A DNA stretch of 64,000 nt from Opitutaceae bacterium (GTDB lineage: Bacteria; Verrucomicrobiota; Verrucomicrobiia; Opitutales; Opitutaceae), in the NCBI GenBank assembly GCA_027482185.1, contig JAIXWF010000015.1:1-64000 (forward strand), in the 5' to 3' direction. The translations under genes were made by a program, and so were the position numbers. Positions 27,001 through 35,504 of this stretch are shown in pieces. The first letter of the stretch is position 1. Every line of letters begins with the position of its first letter. The notes under the pieces were generated by a model. It saw only the letters and a list, made by a program, of their open reading frames with translations. It had not been told where the DNA came from and made no database searches.

Positions 27001-30000
27001 TGACGGCGCTCGGCGACGAGGCCGTGGCGGTGAGGGTCTGCGTCGTATTGACGGCGACGGTGGTGCCGGCGACGGGAGCGGTAACGGCCACGCTGGGCGC
27101 GGCCCCGCCGGCGACGCTGACGGTTACCGGGGCGCTGGTCGCGATGTTGCCGCCGTTGTCGATGGCCTGGGCGGTGATGGCGTAGTTGCCGGGCGAGAGC
27201 GGGAGGAAGGAGGCGTTGTACGGGAACGCGGTGTCGGCGGCACCGACGGAAACGCCGTTGGCGAAGAACTGGACGCTTACGATCGTGCCGTCCGAATCCG
27301 TCGCGGTCGCGCTCAGGTTGGTCGCGGAGCCGATCGGGATCGAGGCGCCGGCGGCCGGGGCGGTGACGGCCACGGTCGGGGCGGTGGCGCTGACGGCGGA
27401 AACGGTGACCGCAACCGCGCCGCTGGTGGTGCGGTTGCCGGCGTTGTCGACCGCGACGGCCACGAGGGAAACGGAGCCGGTGCCGTTGGGCATCCAGGAT
27501 TGGTTGTACGGGAAAACGGTGTCGCTGCCGAGGAGCACGCCGTTGGCGTAGAACTCGACGCGGGCCAAGGCACCGACACCGGCGGAGGCGTTGGCGACAA
27601 TCGTCTGCGTGGTGCCGACGGGTACGCTCGTGCCGGAGGACGGATTGACGATGGAGATCGTGGGCGCGGTGCCGGAGGTGACGGTGACCGTCCACGCCGT
27701 CGACGTCGCCTGCGTGCCGAGATTGTCGGTCGCGGTGGCCGTGATGGCGTAGGTGCCGGTCGAGACCGGCGTCCACAGGATGGAATAAGGGAACGTCGAG
27801 ACGGTACCGATCGCGGTGCCGTTGGCGAAGAACTGGACGCTCGCGATCGAGCCGCCGGTGGCGGCCGCGGTGGCGCTCACGAACTGCGCCGTGTTGACCG
27901 TGGCGGTCGTGGGCGCGGTGACGGAGACGGTCGGGGGCGTCGGGGCGGAACCGCCGCCGCCGCCGGCGGCCGTGACGGTGACGTTGACGGCGGGGGACGT
28001 TGTCTGGGTACCGACGCTGTCGGTCGCGACGGCGGTGAGGGTGTAGGAACCGGCGGCGGCAGGCGTCCACGCCACGCTGTAGGGCGCGGTGGTATCGGCC
28101 GCGCCCTGCGCGGCGCCGTTCACGAGGAACTGCACGCTGGTGATGGTCGCGCCGGGATTGGAGGCGGCGGCGGTGGCGGTGATCGTCTGGGCGACGCCGG
28201 CCGTGATCGAGCTGCCGGCGACGGGACTGGTGATGCCGACGGAAGGCGCGGCGTTGATCGTGACGACGACGTTGGAGGAAACGCCGATGTTGCCGAAGTT
28301 ATCGGTGACGAGGGCGCTCAGCGTGTAGTTGCCGACGGCGGTCGGCGTCCACGACGCGCTGTACGGGAACACCGTGCTGGTGCCGAGGCTCGTGCCGTTG
28401 ACGAAGAACTGGACGCTCGAGACGACGCCGATCGTCGTCGTGGCGCTGGCGCGGACGGCGATCGTGGTGTTGACGAGGGCGGTGCCGCCGGTGCCGGGGC
28501 TCGTGATCGTGACCACGGGCAGCGTGTTCGGGTTGGGCAACGAGTTCGTGCGGCGGTCGAAGAGGACAACGTCGCGGGCGGTGTTGTTGTCCTGCGAAAT
28601 CAAGTTCGTCGTCGTGTGGATGAGGCCCGAGGAACCTTCCGCATCGAAGGGGAAGGCGACCCAGCGGCCGTCGGCGCTGATGACCGGGAAGATGTCGGCG
28701 GCGGCGGTACTTTGGACGCCAAGGACGCGGATCGATTGGTAACCGAAACGGTTCACGCTGACATTGCTGACCTGGAGATTGCCGCCCGTATCGTAGGTGC
28801 CGGAGGCATTGAGGTCACGGTCCATCACGTAAATGTTGAGGGCGCCGTTGCCGCTGCCGCCGGGGACATGCTGGCCGATGGTATCGCCGGCGGTGAGGTT
28901 GTCGGCGAGCGAGGCGAAGGTGACGAAGCGTCCGGTGGCGCTGATGCTCGGATTGAGGCTGCCGAGGCGCGAACCGGTGACGGTGATCACGGTCGGGTCG
29001 TTGGCCTGGGCGCCGGCGGCGGAAACGCTGGCGCGCACGGTGGCGAGGGTGGCGCGATTGACGACGAACACGTCGCTGACGGCGTTCGAATCGCCGGCGA
29101 CGAGGTTGGTGGCGTCGGAGCCGTAGGTGATCCAAAGACCGTCGGCCGCGTTGCCGGCGGCGACGCCGGTGTTGCGATTGATGGACGGCGTGCGGCTGTC
29201 GGCATCGGGTTCGGCGGCGGCGAGGCCGACGCTGACGCGCGTGGTCGTCGCTCCGGCGCGATCGCGCACGTAGATGTGCTGGCGATTGGCGGTGGTCGCG
29301 GCGCCGGCGAGATTGGTCGCGCGGGAAGCGAAGACGACGTAATTGCCGTCGGCGGAAATCTGGGCCTGAACGGCGCTGGCGTTGCCGGCCGTGGCGCCGT
29401 TGACGTCGATCAGGACGGTCGAGGTATTGCCGGCGGTGTCGAAGGTACCGGAGCCGGACACGTCGCGGTCGCGCAGGTAGATGTGCGTGACGCCCGGCGT
29501 CGTGGTGCCGGCGAGGTTGGTCGCGGAGGATTCGAAGACGATGTAGCGGCCGGTGTGGCTGACGCTGGGACGGAAGCTGGAGCCGTTGGCTTGGGCGCCC
29601 GCGGTGGAGACGCTCTGGAGGGAGATGGCGCCGGTCAGGGTATCGACAATGAAGATGTCGGCAAAGCCGTTGACGTCGCCGACGATCAGGTTGGTGGCGT
29701 CGGACGAGAAGGCCACGTAGCGGCCGTTGCCGGCGAGCGCGGGCGTATTGGAATTGGCATTGGCCTGCGCGCCCTGCTGCGAGAGGTTAAGGCGGCGGAC
29801 GAGGCTCGTCTGGCTGTCGAAGAGGAAGATGTCGCGGACGCCGTTGGTGTCGCCGGAGACGAGGTTGGTGGCATCGGAGGCGTAGGCGGTGTAGCGGCCA
29901 TCGGCGGTGAGCGAGGGGTTGTCGCTGTAGCCGTTGCCGCTGTTGCTCGTGCCGGAGGTGCCGGTCGTGCTCGCGAGGTAGATCGTCGGGAACGTCGAGG

Positions 30001-30892
30001 GCTGAAGGGCGATGCGCGTGGCGGCGACATCCTGCCAGATGTTGTTACCGTTCTGGGTCAGGTCGTTCTCGATCGTCTCGGTGGTGGCGTCGAGGGCGTC
30101 GATCTTGGCGAGGACGTAGTACGAGCCGGAGAAATTGCCGGGAAGCAATTGGTTCCAGGAGATGGGCTGATCGGCGTCGTTGGCGTCGAGCTTGGCGGAA
30201 CGGTCAAAGAGGGTGAGCCGGAAATCGTCGGCGTCGCCGTAAACCGGATTGGACGAAAGGACGACCTGGATGCGATAATAGGTCGCGCCAGTGCCGCCGG
30301 CGCTGGCGACCCACGGAACGTTCGGTTGGCCGTTGCTGGAGCTGCGATTGCGGTAGGTCACCGTCATGGGAATGACGTTGCCACCAACGTAGCTCGTGCT
30401 GGCACCGTAGGTCAGATTGGTGATCTGGAAATCGGGTGTACCGGTGACGGTAAGGACGGTGTTGGAATTGTTGAAGGTCGCGGTGGCAACAGCACCGGAG
30501 CTAGGAGCGCTGATGGTGACGCGGGCGGAATAGGCGCCGGCTTCCGTCGTCTGCAGCGGAATCGTGATAGCGCCCGTGACGGTGCCGGAGCCGCCGGCGC
30601 CGGCGATGGCCGCGGCAGCGGAGGCCACGCCGGTCCGGGTGAACTGGTAGCCGGTCGTGATGTGCGTGAACTGAACGGAAAAATTGACGGTGCTGCCGGC
30701 GGGAAAATCGTCGCCCGGGGTAGCCGCGCCGCCGTTGGTGAGGCCGACGGTGATGTTGACGCTGTCGCCGGGTTTGACCGAGGCGGGCGAGCCGGCGACG
30801 GAGGTCGCGCTGAGGGACGCGGCGGCTTGGGCCGAGGCCATCGCGGCCAAGGCAGCGGCCGCACCCAGCAGGAATCTGAGCCAGAGTTTCAT
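24017..30892 (-). CDS. Giant secreted multidomain surface protein (CARDB-like, PD40-like, 11 Ig-like units, two C-terminal modules)
   Basis: 2291 residues, signal peptide about 1-24 (LLGAAAALAAMASAQAAA). Domain order: two CARDB/Ig-like segments (about 25-300; PASVKPGDSVNITVGLTNGG, PDFQITNLTYG); a PD40/TolB-like repeat region (about 310-780) with recurring ADGRYTAYASDATNLVSGD-type blades; eleven tandem Ig-like units of about 94 residues, each opening APxVxITxPxxG and containing VQFFANG, APYxASWTP, TATATDNxGN; a non-repeated segment (about 1815-2025); and two tandem C-terminal modules (2027-2161, 2162-2291) ending VALIEVYEVP. It lies 39 nt after the secretin gene, so it is probably the last gene of the pilMNOPQ-like operon and ends in a strong terminator. 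Likely role: adhesin or surface fibre, perhaps exported by the adjacent secretin (inference). Confidence 0.88.
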   Translation of the reverse strand: MKLWLRFLLGAAAALAAMASAQAAASLSATSVAGSPASVKPGDSVNITVGLTNGGAATPGDDFPAGSTVNFSVQFTHITTGYQFTRTGVASAAAAIAGAGGSGTVTGAITIPLQTTEAGAYSARVTISAPSSGAVATATFNNSNTVLTVTGTPDFQITNLTYGASTSYVGGNVIPMTVTYRNRSSSNGQPNVPWVASAGGTGATYYRIQVVLSSNPVYGDADDFRLTLFDRSAKLDANDADQPISWNQLLPGNFSGSYYVLAKIDALDATTETIENDLTQNGNNIWQDVAATRIALQPSTFPTIYLASTTGTSGTSNSGNGYSDNPSLTADGRYTAYASDATNLVSGDTNGVRDIFLFDSQTSLVRRLNLSQQGAQANANSNTPALAGNGRYVAFSSDATNLIVGDVNGFADIFIVDTLTGAISLQSVSTAGAQANGSSFRPSVSHTGRYIVFESSATNLAGTTTPGVTHIYLRDRDVSGSGTFDTAGNTSTVLIDVNGATAGNASAVQAQISADGNYVVFASRATNLAGAATTANRQHIYVRDRAGATTTRVSVGLAAAEPDADSRTPSINRNTGVAAGNAADGLWITYGSDATNLVAGDSNAVSDVFVVNRATLATVRASVSAAGAQANDPTVITVTGSRLGSLNPSISATGRFVTFASLADNLTAGDTIGQHVPGGSGNGALNIYVMDRDLNASGTYDTGGNLQVSNVSVNRFGYQSIRVLGVQSTAAADIFPVISADGRWVAFPFDAEGSSGLIHTTTNLISQDNNTARDVVLFDRRTNSLPNPNTLPVVTITSPGTGGTALVNTTIAVRASATTTIGVVSSVQFFVNGTSLGTSTVFPYSASWTPTAVGNYTLSALVTDNFGNIGVSSNVVVTINAAPSVGITSPVAGSSITAGVAQTITATAAASNPGATITSVQFLVNGAAQGAADTTAPYSVAWTPAAAGSYTLTAVATDSVGTQTTSPAVNVTVTAAGGGGGSAPTPPTVSVTAPTTATVNTAQFVSATAAATGGSIASVQFFANGTAIGTVSTFPYSILWTPVSTGTYAITATATDNLGTQATSTAWTVTVTSGTAPTISIVNPSSGTSVPVGTTQTIVANASAGVGALARVEFYANGVLLGSDTVFPYNQSWMPNGTGSVSLVAVAVDNAGNRTTSGAVAVTVSAVSATAPTVAVTAPAAGASIPIGSATNLSATATDSDGTIVSVQFFANGVSVGAADTAFPYNASFLPLSPGNYAITAQAIDNGGNIATSAPVTVSVAGGAAPSVAVTAPVAGTTVAVNTTQTLTATASSPSAVIASVQFLVNGIAVGAPDTTFPYSAIWTPSSLGTYSVTARATDSVGNITDSAPIVVTAGSSAAPTVAMVNPADGSAYTVGTAVTLNASAQDPDGTIAGVQFLINGVLQGAPDTTAPYAAAFTPTSVGVYTVAAQATDNTGNVTTSAPITITIGANAAPTISLTSPSSGLSFGLGNQVLLAATAVDADGTVASVQFFANGLLLGTASSAPYNVSWRPTVAGAFSVTATAIDNVGNATTSAPVAVTITSVAAPSVAITNPVAGTPYGVGNAIPVVATTSGGNGPIAQVQFFVNGAPLGAADTSSPYTGTWTPSAPGLYTVLAVATDSAGISSNSSPLTVTIAGNAPPLVALTSPPSGTIVNGGSVVSLTASASDADGTITAVRFLANGNVVASASAAPYIGAWTPTAAGSYSVVAQAQDNSGNVTNSTPVTVVVAANQAPRVAITAPGNGSAVRLGGSTTISASASDADGTIASVQFFANGVAVGAADTSSPYTATWTANSEGIYRLTAVALDNSGAATTSSVATVLVVAAGAGDAIYSGNYAGLGETGTFAAVVVRGRTAAFVAYSGSTPTRTYFHPGLAVDAGGGFSSFDSLGRSVVAGTATETGISGTLDAGRLTFIGVASFAAGTTSVPSGYYNGNIANRPDSVFAAIVAPDGKITVYAQDGTFRDAGSGTVSANGSFSVTTLSGNRFTGTADPATGFIRGNLTGGPGGALVAALTSGVSFSDGFLRNLSTRGQVGTGSNILIAGFVVGGDVPKQVLVRAVGPSLTQFGVTGALADTQLQLFQGTSLLQTNDNWGGAAAISTAANQVGAFAFGPTSLDSAILATLPPGAYTAQVSGVGGRTGVALVELYDVDNQTPFSTQKVMNVATRGVVGAGQSQLIAGFVVSGNTAKKVLIRGVGPSLASVGVTSGFLADPLLTLVRGENVMVRENDNWETGNDAALITDASTRVGAFPLVAGARDAAILINLPPGTYSAQVSAPGTATGVALIEVYEVP
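24020..24814 (-). repeat. Tandem C-terminal surface-module pair, copy B
   Basis: Codes for two homologous modules of 135 residues (24410-24814) and 130 residues (24020-24409). Shared elements: LIAGFVV, KxVLIRGVGPSL, ADPLLTL, ENDNW, RVGAFPL, DAAIL, LPPGTYSAQVS, VALIEVY. Matches the pair at 4039-4791 element by element. Confidence 0.75.
25430..28522 (-). repeat. Array of eleven Ig-like coding repeats (about 280 bp each)
   Basis: Each unit starts near a codon run for APxVxITxP and repeats every approximately 280 bp. The units diverge in sequence but keep VQFFANG, GTYTVTAxATDNxGN and TTSAPV elements. Such arrays can change length by recombination and are prone to assembly collapse. Confidence 0.78.
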
Positions 30893-30931
30893 GACGGATC
30901 CTTTGTTTTCGGGTTCGGGAGGCCGCGGGGC

Positions 30932-32710
30932 TTACTTCTTCTTCGCCGCGGGGGCGGCGGGAGCGGTTTCCGTGATGAAGGGGTTCGAACCGTCGCGGTA
31001 ACCGGGGAGGTCTTCGCGGCGGAGTTGCAGCTGGCGGACGCGGTCGGAGTCGAAGACCTGCTCGATGGGAGCGCCGTCGGCGCTGAGGGTCTTGGCGGTG
31101 ATGAAGATGATGAGATTGGTCGACTCGAGGTTCTTGGCCTTGTGGCTGAAGACGCGGCCGAGGACGGGGATGGAGCCGAGGACGGGGATCTTGGCGTTGG
31201 TGTCGTTGGACGAGGAGCGCATGAGGCCGCCGATGCCCATCGTGTAGCCGTCCTTGATGGAGACGGTGGTCGAGGCCTTGCGGGATTCGACGATCGGGAT
31301 GGAGGCGCCCTGGAAGTTGGCGTCGCGGTTGGACTGGGAGACCTCGGGCTCGATCTGGAGTTTGATGGAGCCGCGGGCGTTCACCTGCGGGGTGACCTTG
31401 AGGATGATGCCGATGGGGCGGTACTGGAAGCCGCTGACCTCGTAGGTGCCGCGCTCGGAGTTGTAGGTGTAGGACGGGATCGGGCGCTCCTCGCCGACGT
31501 TGATGACGGCCTGGCTGTTGTTGAGGGTGACGATGGTCGGGTTGGAAACGACCTTGGTGTTCTGGAGCGTCTGGAGGGCGCTGAGAACGAGCTGGAAATC
31601 GGAGGCGGAGAACACCGCGTTGAGGGCGCGGGCGGTGTTGTCGTTGCTCACGAGGGAGCTGAGATTGTTGAAGACGTTGTCGACGGTGTCGGTCGTGGTC
31701 GCGCTGGTGCCGAGGGTGCCGGTGACGGTCGTCGAGTTGTTCAGGGCGCCGGTGGTGCCGGTGGTCGAAGTGGCGGTGGGGGTGCCGTTGGTCGAGGTGA
31801 CGGAGTTGCTGCTGGTGGAGCCGCTGGTCTGGGAATTGGTGTTGGCGGTGGAGTTGACGTTGCTCGTGCCGTTGACCGCGTTGCGGTTGTTCGTGTTGTT
31901 CGAGTTGAAACCGTTGGAGCCGGTCTGGTCGCGGCCGCGGGCGAAGGTGCCGTTGAGGCCGCCGGCGGAGACCTGGTAGTTGGCGAGGGAGGACCAGTTG
32001 ACGCCGATGTTCTTCACGTCGGAGCCGGTGACCTCGACGAACTTGGACTCGATCATCACCTGGTCGGTGGCGCGGTCGAGCTGCTCGATAATGGGGCGGA
32101 TGCGGTTCATCCGCGACGGGCGCTCGGTGATGACGAGGCTGTTGCTGCGGTTGTCGACGACGATCTTGCCGCCGGCGGCGGCGTCGACGAGCGACGAGAC
32201 GGTGGGCAGAATGTCGGAGGCGCGGGCGAAGTTGATGATGAAGACGTCGGTCGAGGTGGGCTCCTGGAGGATGCTCTCGTTGCTGACGATCTTGATGATG
32301 TTGCCTTCCTCGCGGTACGTGTAGTTCACGGGCGTGAGGACGCTCTCGAAGATCTGGCGCCAGGTGACGTCGCGGAGCTTGATGGTCGTCTTGCCCTGGA
32401 GGGTCTCGGGCATGATGATGTTGAGCTCGAAGAGGTCGGCGACGTTGCGGAGGATGTTGCGGATATCCTCGTCGGGAAAATCGACGGAGAGGGTGTCGCG
32501 GCCGGAGGCGTCTTTGCTCTTGGCAGCGGCCGCGGCGGCAGGAGAGGGCGCGGCGGATTCGGCGGCCGGCTTGTCGGCGAGGGCGGCGGCCGCGGGCGCA
32601 GCGTCCGCGGGCGCGGCGGGCTGGGCGGGCGCCTGGGCGAGCACGCGGGCGGCGGGCAGGACAGCCAGCAGCGCGAAAACGGAAAGCGGCGGAAGCGTGC
32701 GGGTTCTCAT
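30932..32710 (-). CDS. pilQ: Type IV pilus/type II secretion secretin (PilQ/GspD family)
   Basis: 592 residues; forms the outer-membrane ring through which the pilus or substrate passes. Signal peptide about 1-25, Ala/Pro-rich linker 30-68, STN/N0-like domain about 72-145 (LSVDFPDEDIRNILRNVADLFELNIIMPE), one N1-like domain about 152-212 (TDVFIINFARASDILP, IVVDNRSNSLVITERP), then the secretin beta domain (ESKFVEVTGSDVKNIGVNW; VVSNPTIVTLNNSQAVINVGEE; IPVLGSIPVLGRVFS; LIIFITAKTL). An Asn/Ser/Thr-rich stretch (about 261-345) is inserted early in the beta domain. Only one N1 repeat is seen, more PilQ-like than GspD. It follows the PilP-like gene with one base between stop and ATG. Confidence 0.9.
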   Translation of the reverse strand: MRTRTLPPLSVFALLAVLPAARVLAQAPAQPAAPADAAPAAAALADKPAAESAAPSPAAAAAAKSKDASGRDTLSVDFPDEDIRNILRNVADLFELNIIMPETLQGKTTIKLRDVTWRQIFESVLTPVNYTYREEGNIIKIVSNESILQEPTSTDVFIINFARASDILPTVSSLVDAAAGGKIVVDNRSNSLVITERPSRMNRIRPIIEQLDRATDQVMIESKFVEVTGSDVKNIGVNWSSLANYQVSAGGLNGTFARGRDQTGSNGFNSNNTNNRNAVNGTSNVNSTANTNSQTSGSTSSNSVTSTNGTPTATSTTGTTGALNNSTTVTGTLGTSATTTDTVDNVFNNLSSLVSNDNTARALNAVFSASDFQLVLSALQTLQNTKVVSNPTIVTLNNSQAVINVGEERPIPSYTYNSERGTYEVSGFQYRPIGIILKVTPQVNARGSIKLQIEPEVSQSNRDANFQGASIPIVESRKASTTVSIKDGYTMGIGGLMRSSSNDTNAKIPVLGSIPVLGRVFSHKAKNLESTNLIIFITAKTLSADGAPIEQVFDSDRVRQLQLRREDLPGYRDGSNPFITETAPAAPAAKKK

Positions 32711-32711
32711 G

Positions 32712-33236
32712 TTATCTCACGGGTTTGATAGGCCGGGTAATTTCCTCGTTGCGGTAACGCAGCGTGAAGGTGGTGCGGTCGATGGCGACGAGCTCGAGCT
32801 CGTAGTCCTTGTCGTTGAAGGTCACGATGAACTTCGTGCCGACTTCGAAGCGGTTGCGGTCGATGACGAGCAGCGGACGGCCGCCGATCATGAACATGCC
32901 GGAGGGATTGAGGCGCTGGGCGAGGGACTCGAGAATCTCGCGGTCCCCGGTGGGCGCGGCGGGCTGGGCGGGACCGGCGCCGGGGCGCGGCACGGCGCCC
33001 GGGGGCTTGGGGGCGTCGGGGTCGGGCAGGTCGAAATCGGCGGGGTTGAAGGGATTGGGGCGGTCGGCCGGGACGGGCGGCGGCACGGGGCGGCGCGTGA
33101 GGCGTTCCGCGGTCTCGACGACGGTCTGGCGGCGCTGGGCGGGAACGATGTCGGACTTCGCGGCGGCGGCGCGGGCGAGCGGGGCGGCGGACAGGACGAG
33201 CGCCGGCAGGAGGACGAGGACGACGCGCAGGTTCAT
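32712..33236 (-). CDS. PilP-like periplasmic protein of the pilus alignment complex (putative)
   Basis: 174 residues. Signal peptide about 1-23 (VVLVLLPALVLSAAPLARA), a proline-rich linker (about 49-95, containing RPNPFNPADFDLPDPDAP), and a C-terminal beta-rich part (SGMFMIGGRPLLVIDRNRF, VIVTFN-type strands) resembling the small beta-sandwich of PilP/GspC proteins. True PilP is a lipoprotein; no lipobox Cys is seen. Assignment rests on position between PilO-like and PilQ genes. Its ATG overlaps the pilO stop (ATGA) and its stop abuts the secretin start. Confidence 0.65.
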   Translation of the reverse strand: MNLRVVLVLLPALVLSAAPLARAAAAKSDIVPAQRRQTVVETAERLTRRPVPPPVPADRPNPFNPADFDLPDPDAPKPPGAVPRPGAGPAQPAAPTGDREILESLAQRLNPSGMFMIGGRPLLVIDRNRFEVGTKFIVTFNDKDYELELVAIDRTTFTLRYRNEEITRPIKPVR

Positions 33237-33790
33237 GGCAGACCGAGCAGTTCGAGGCTGAGGGCGAGCGTCAGCGGGCCGCCGCGGTTCGTCGGGCTGC
33301 TGGTGCAGCTAGCGCTGAGGATCCGGCTGTAATGGGTGCCGCCCTCGAGCTGGCGGAGGAAGTCGAGGATCTGCGGCAGCGTGCCCTGGACGGACACGTT
33401 GAACGCGATCGGCGTGAAGGTCGTCTTGGTTTTCGACGCCGTGCCGAGGGCCTCGGACTGGCGGAAATCGATGAGGCGGACGCCGGTGTCGTTCTGCAGC
33501 TTGTAGAAGAACTGCGTGTTGTTGCCCTTCTGGCTGGCGCGGACGATGCGGGTGTCGACGTCCTTGTTGGCGGCGACGACGGCCTCGTACTGTTCCTTGA
33601 GCTGGGCGGAATTCTTGATGTTGAGGGCGTAGCGCTCGGCCTCGGCGGATTTTTCGGCGAGCAGCGCTTCGGCTTCCGGGATTTCGCTGCTGCGGAAATA
33701 GATGCCGACGGCGACCAGCAGGGCGAAGGCCCCGCAGCCGACGCTGATCGGGTTCTTCTTCACGAACGCGACTAGTTCTTCGTTGGTCAT
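33233..33790 (-). CDS. pilO: PilO-like inner-membrane protein
   Basis: 185 residues: short cytoplasmic N-terminus, one membrane span at about 17-31 (VGCGAFALLVAVGIYF), a coiled coil at about 36-85 (EAEALLAEKSAEAERYALN, AQLKEQYEAVVAANKDV), and a C-terminal ferredoxin-like periplasmic domain (ISFNVSVQGTLPQILDFLRQLEGG-type element, a PilO hallmark). PilO pairs with PilN to form the periplasmic frame linking PilM to the secretin. Its start shares a base with the pilN stop. Sequence similarity to characterised PilO is weak; topology and synteny carry the call. Confidence 0.75.
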   Translation of the reverse strand: MTNEELVAFVKKNPISVGCGAFALLVAVGIYFRSSEIPEAEALLAEKSAEAERYALNIKNSAQLKEQYEAVVAANKDVDTRIVRASQKGNNTQFFYKLQNDTGVRLIDFRQSEALGTASKTKTTFTPIAFNVSVQGTLPQILDFLRQLEGGTHYSRILSASCTSSPTNRGGPLTLALSLELLGLP

Positions 33791-34419
33791 CAGCGTCGTC
33801 CTCCCGGGGCGCCCTTGAGGTGCAGGAAGAATTCCACGGCCATCTTGCCGGTCGCCGGATTGGGCGTCGGCGTGCTCGTGAATTCGAAGGTGTCGAAAAT
33901 CGCGAGCTGCTTGTCGGCGCGGAGCAGGTCGAGGTACTTGGTGGCGTAGCCGCTGGCGGCGTCGGGCGCACCGCGCACGGAGAGGCGGAGGAACATGCCG
34001 GTGTCGCGGAGATCGACGCTGTCGATCGCGATGTTGGGCGGGAGGGTTTCGCCGAGCCGCATGAGCAGCGTGGCGTAGGAGGGTTTCGATTTAACGAAGG
34101 TGTCCACCTCGTTGAGCTTGGCCTCTTCGGCCTGGAATTTCTTGAAGACGGCGACGGCCTGGTCGCTGGTGCGCTTGTCGCGTTCGATCTGGGACTGCAC
34201 GGTCGCGATCTGGCCGTTGATCACGCGCAGCTGCCATTCCTTGAAACCGAAATAGATCGCGAGCGAGAGGGCGATGAAGATGGCCGCGCCGTTGACGAAG
34301 AAGGCGGTGCGGACGACCTTGATGTCGGGCAGTTTTTCGTAGTTCCGGAAGTTCGGATGCCACGAAGAAACCTGCGGCGCGTCCTCGGCCTTACTTTTTT
34401 TCTTCAGCAGCGGCAGCAT
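33790..34419 (-). CDS. pilN: PilN-like inner-membrane protein
   Basis: 209 residues: cytoplasmic N-terminus (LPLLKKKSKAEDAP, in other systems the PilM-binding end; here WHPNFRNYEKLPD rather than INLLPWR), membrane span about 40-58 (TAFFVNGAAIFIALSLAIYF), coiled coil about 65-105, and a periplasmic domain with LLMRLGETLPPNIAIDSVDLRD and VRGAPDAASGYATKYLDLLR, the standard PilN pattern. It overlaps the end of pilM by 29 nt, indicating tight translational coupling. The canonical INLLPWRE PilM-docking motif is not seen, so the interaction surface may differ. Confidence 0.75.
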   Translation of the reverse strand: MLPLLKKKSKAEDAPQVSSWHPNFRNYEKLPDIKVVRTAFFVNGAAIFIALSLAIYFGFKEWQLRVINGQIATVQSQIERDKRTSDQAVAVFKKFQAEEAKLNEVDTFVKSKPSYATLLMRLGETLPPNIAIDSVDLRDTGMFLRLSVRGAPDAASGYATKYLDLLRADKQLAIFDTFEFTSTPTPNPATGKMAVEFFLHLKGAPGGRR

Positions 34420-35443
34420 GGGCGGAGGTGGATTGGGCCATCAGGCTCAGCAAACCGAACCAACGGATGTCCTGGGCGTTCTTCGCGAGCGCGTCGGGCA
34501 GGGTGATCTGCCGGGATTGGAGCCACGGCACGGGATCGAACTTGAGACTGGAAATGCCGAGGGAACCGGAGATCGCGGCGTCGAGCCAAGCGAGTTTCGG
34601 CGACAGCTGCGTGCTCAGCACCTGGCCAACCGACTGGCCGGTCTGCACCTCGTAGAAGCCGATCGAGGACTGCAGTTCCTTGAGCAGCTTCTTGATCAGC
34701 AGCGGGCCCATGCCGGTGAAGTCGAAGGTATTCGAATAGAAGAGTTTTCGGGCGGATTCCTCGTCCTTGAGGCCGAGTTCCTTCTGCACGATCGGCACCA
34801 TGGCATCGAGGCCCTGCGGGATCGGGCGGGAGGCCTCGACGCCGCCGGAGGTGACGATAAACGAGTGCGTCGACTCAGCGCCGATCTCGAGGACGAGCGT
34901 CGGCGTTTTGGCCTTCGCATGGGCGAGGCACTCGACGACGCCGCCGAGGGTGGAAACGGAACCGAGCTCGAGCCGCTCGGGGTAAATGCCGGACTCGAGC
35001 AGCTGGGTCTGCAGCGCGAGCACCTCGTCGCTCGGCAGACCGCAGAAGAGGACATCTTTCTGGACGGCCTTGGCGGCGTCGAAATCGACGCCGTCGTTGG
35101 CGTTGAGAATCGCGATCGTGTACTTGTCCTGCTCGATGCGGAATTGCTGCGTGCAAACCTCGGCGAGGTAACCGGGCTCCTTCACGCGCTTAAGTTCGAG
35201 CGAGTAACGGCGAACAAGGCGCTTGGCGGGAAACACTCCGACGGAAGCGTGAAGATAACCGCTGGGGCTCTTCTTCGGCTGAATCTGCGAGATCGCCGCT
35301 TCGAGGGCGGCCGGGTCGTTCGGGGCGCATTCCCGCAGATCTTCCACCACGAACGGTGCGGTCGGACTCGAAGTCCGCGCCAGCATCACGGCATGATCGT
35401 TGAGCTCGACGAAGAATCCCTTGGTTTTCTGGGAGAAAAGCAT
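34391..35443 (-). CDS. pilM: PilM-like cytoplasmic actin-fold protein
   Basis: 350 residues, FtsA/PilM-type actin fold: N-terminal FFVELNDHAVMLARTS, central PSDEVLALQTQLLESGIYPERLELGS and LVLEIGAESTHSFIVTSGG (phosphate-2-like strand DIGxxxT replaced by EIGAEST), C-terminal LLIKKLLKELQSSIGFYEVQTG. PilM is the cytoplasmic anchor of the PilMNOP alignment complex and binds PilN. First gene of the minus-strand operon ending at 24017. Preceded by a structured leader (35505-35616). No Shine-Dalgarno before the ATG. Confidence 0.78.
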   Translation of the reverse strand: MLFSQKTKGFFVELNDHAVMLARTSSPTAPFVVEDLRECAPNDPAALEAAISQIQPKKSPSGYLHASVGVFPAKRLVRRYSLELKRVKEPGYLAEVCTQQFRIEQDKYTIAILNANDGVDFDAAKAVQKDVLFCGLPSDEVLALQTQLLESGIYPERLELGSVSTLGGVVECLAHAKAKTPTLVLEIGAESTHSFIVTSGGVEASRPIPQGLDAMVPIVQKELGLKDEESARKLFYSNTFDFTGMGPLLIKKLLKELQSSIGFYEVQTGQSVGQVLSTQLSPKLAWLDAAISGSLGISSLKFDPVPWLQSRQITLPDALAKNAQDIRWFGLLSLMAQSTSAHAAAAEEKK

Positions 35444-35504
35444 GCAGTCACCGCATCAAAGGCGGGAGGTCGCGCTGCCGGCACATGTTTTAGGGTGTTT
35501 CAGC

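Noticed and set aside
25430-28522. DNA-level satellite or microsatellite expansion
   Set aside because: The periodicity of about 280 bp is explained by in-frame Ig-like protein repeats that have diverged at the nucleotide level.
23912-32728. A 2938-codon open frame on the plus strand opposite the giant protein and secretin genes
   Set aside because: Composition is almost only Gly, Arg, Asp, Ala, Val without domains; it mirrors the codon pattern of the real minus-strand genes, whose proteins have signal peptides and coherent domains.
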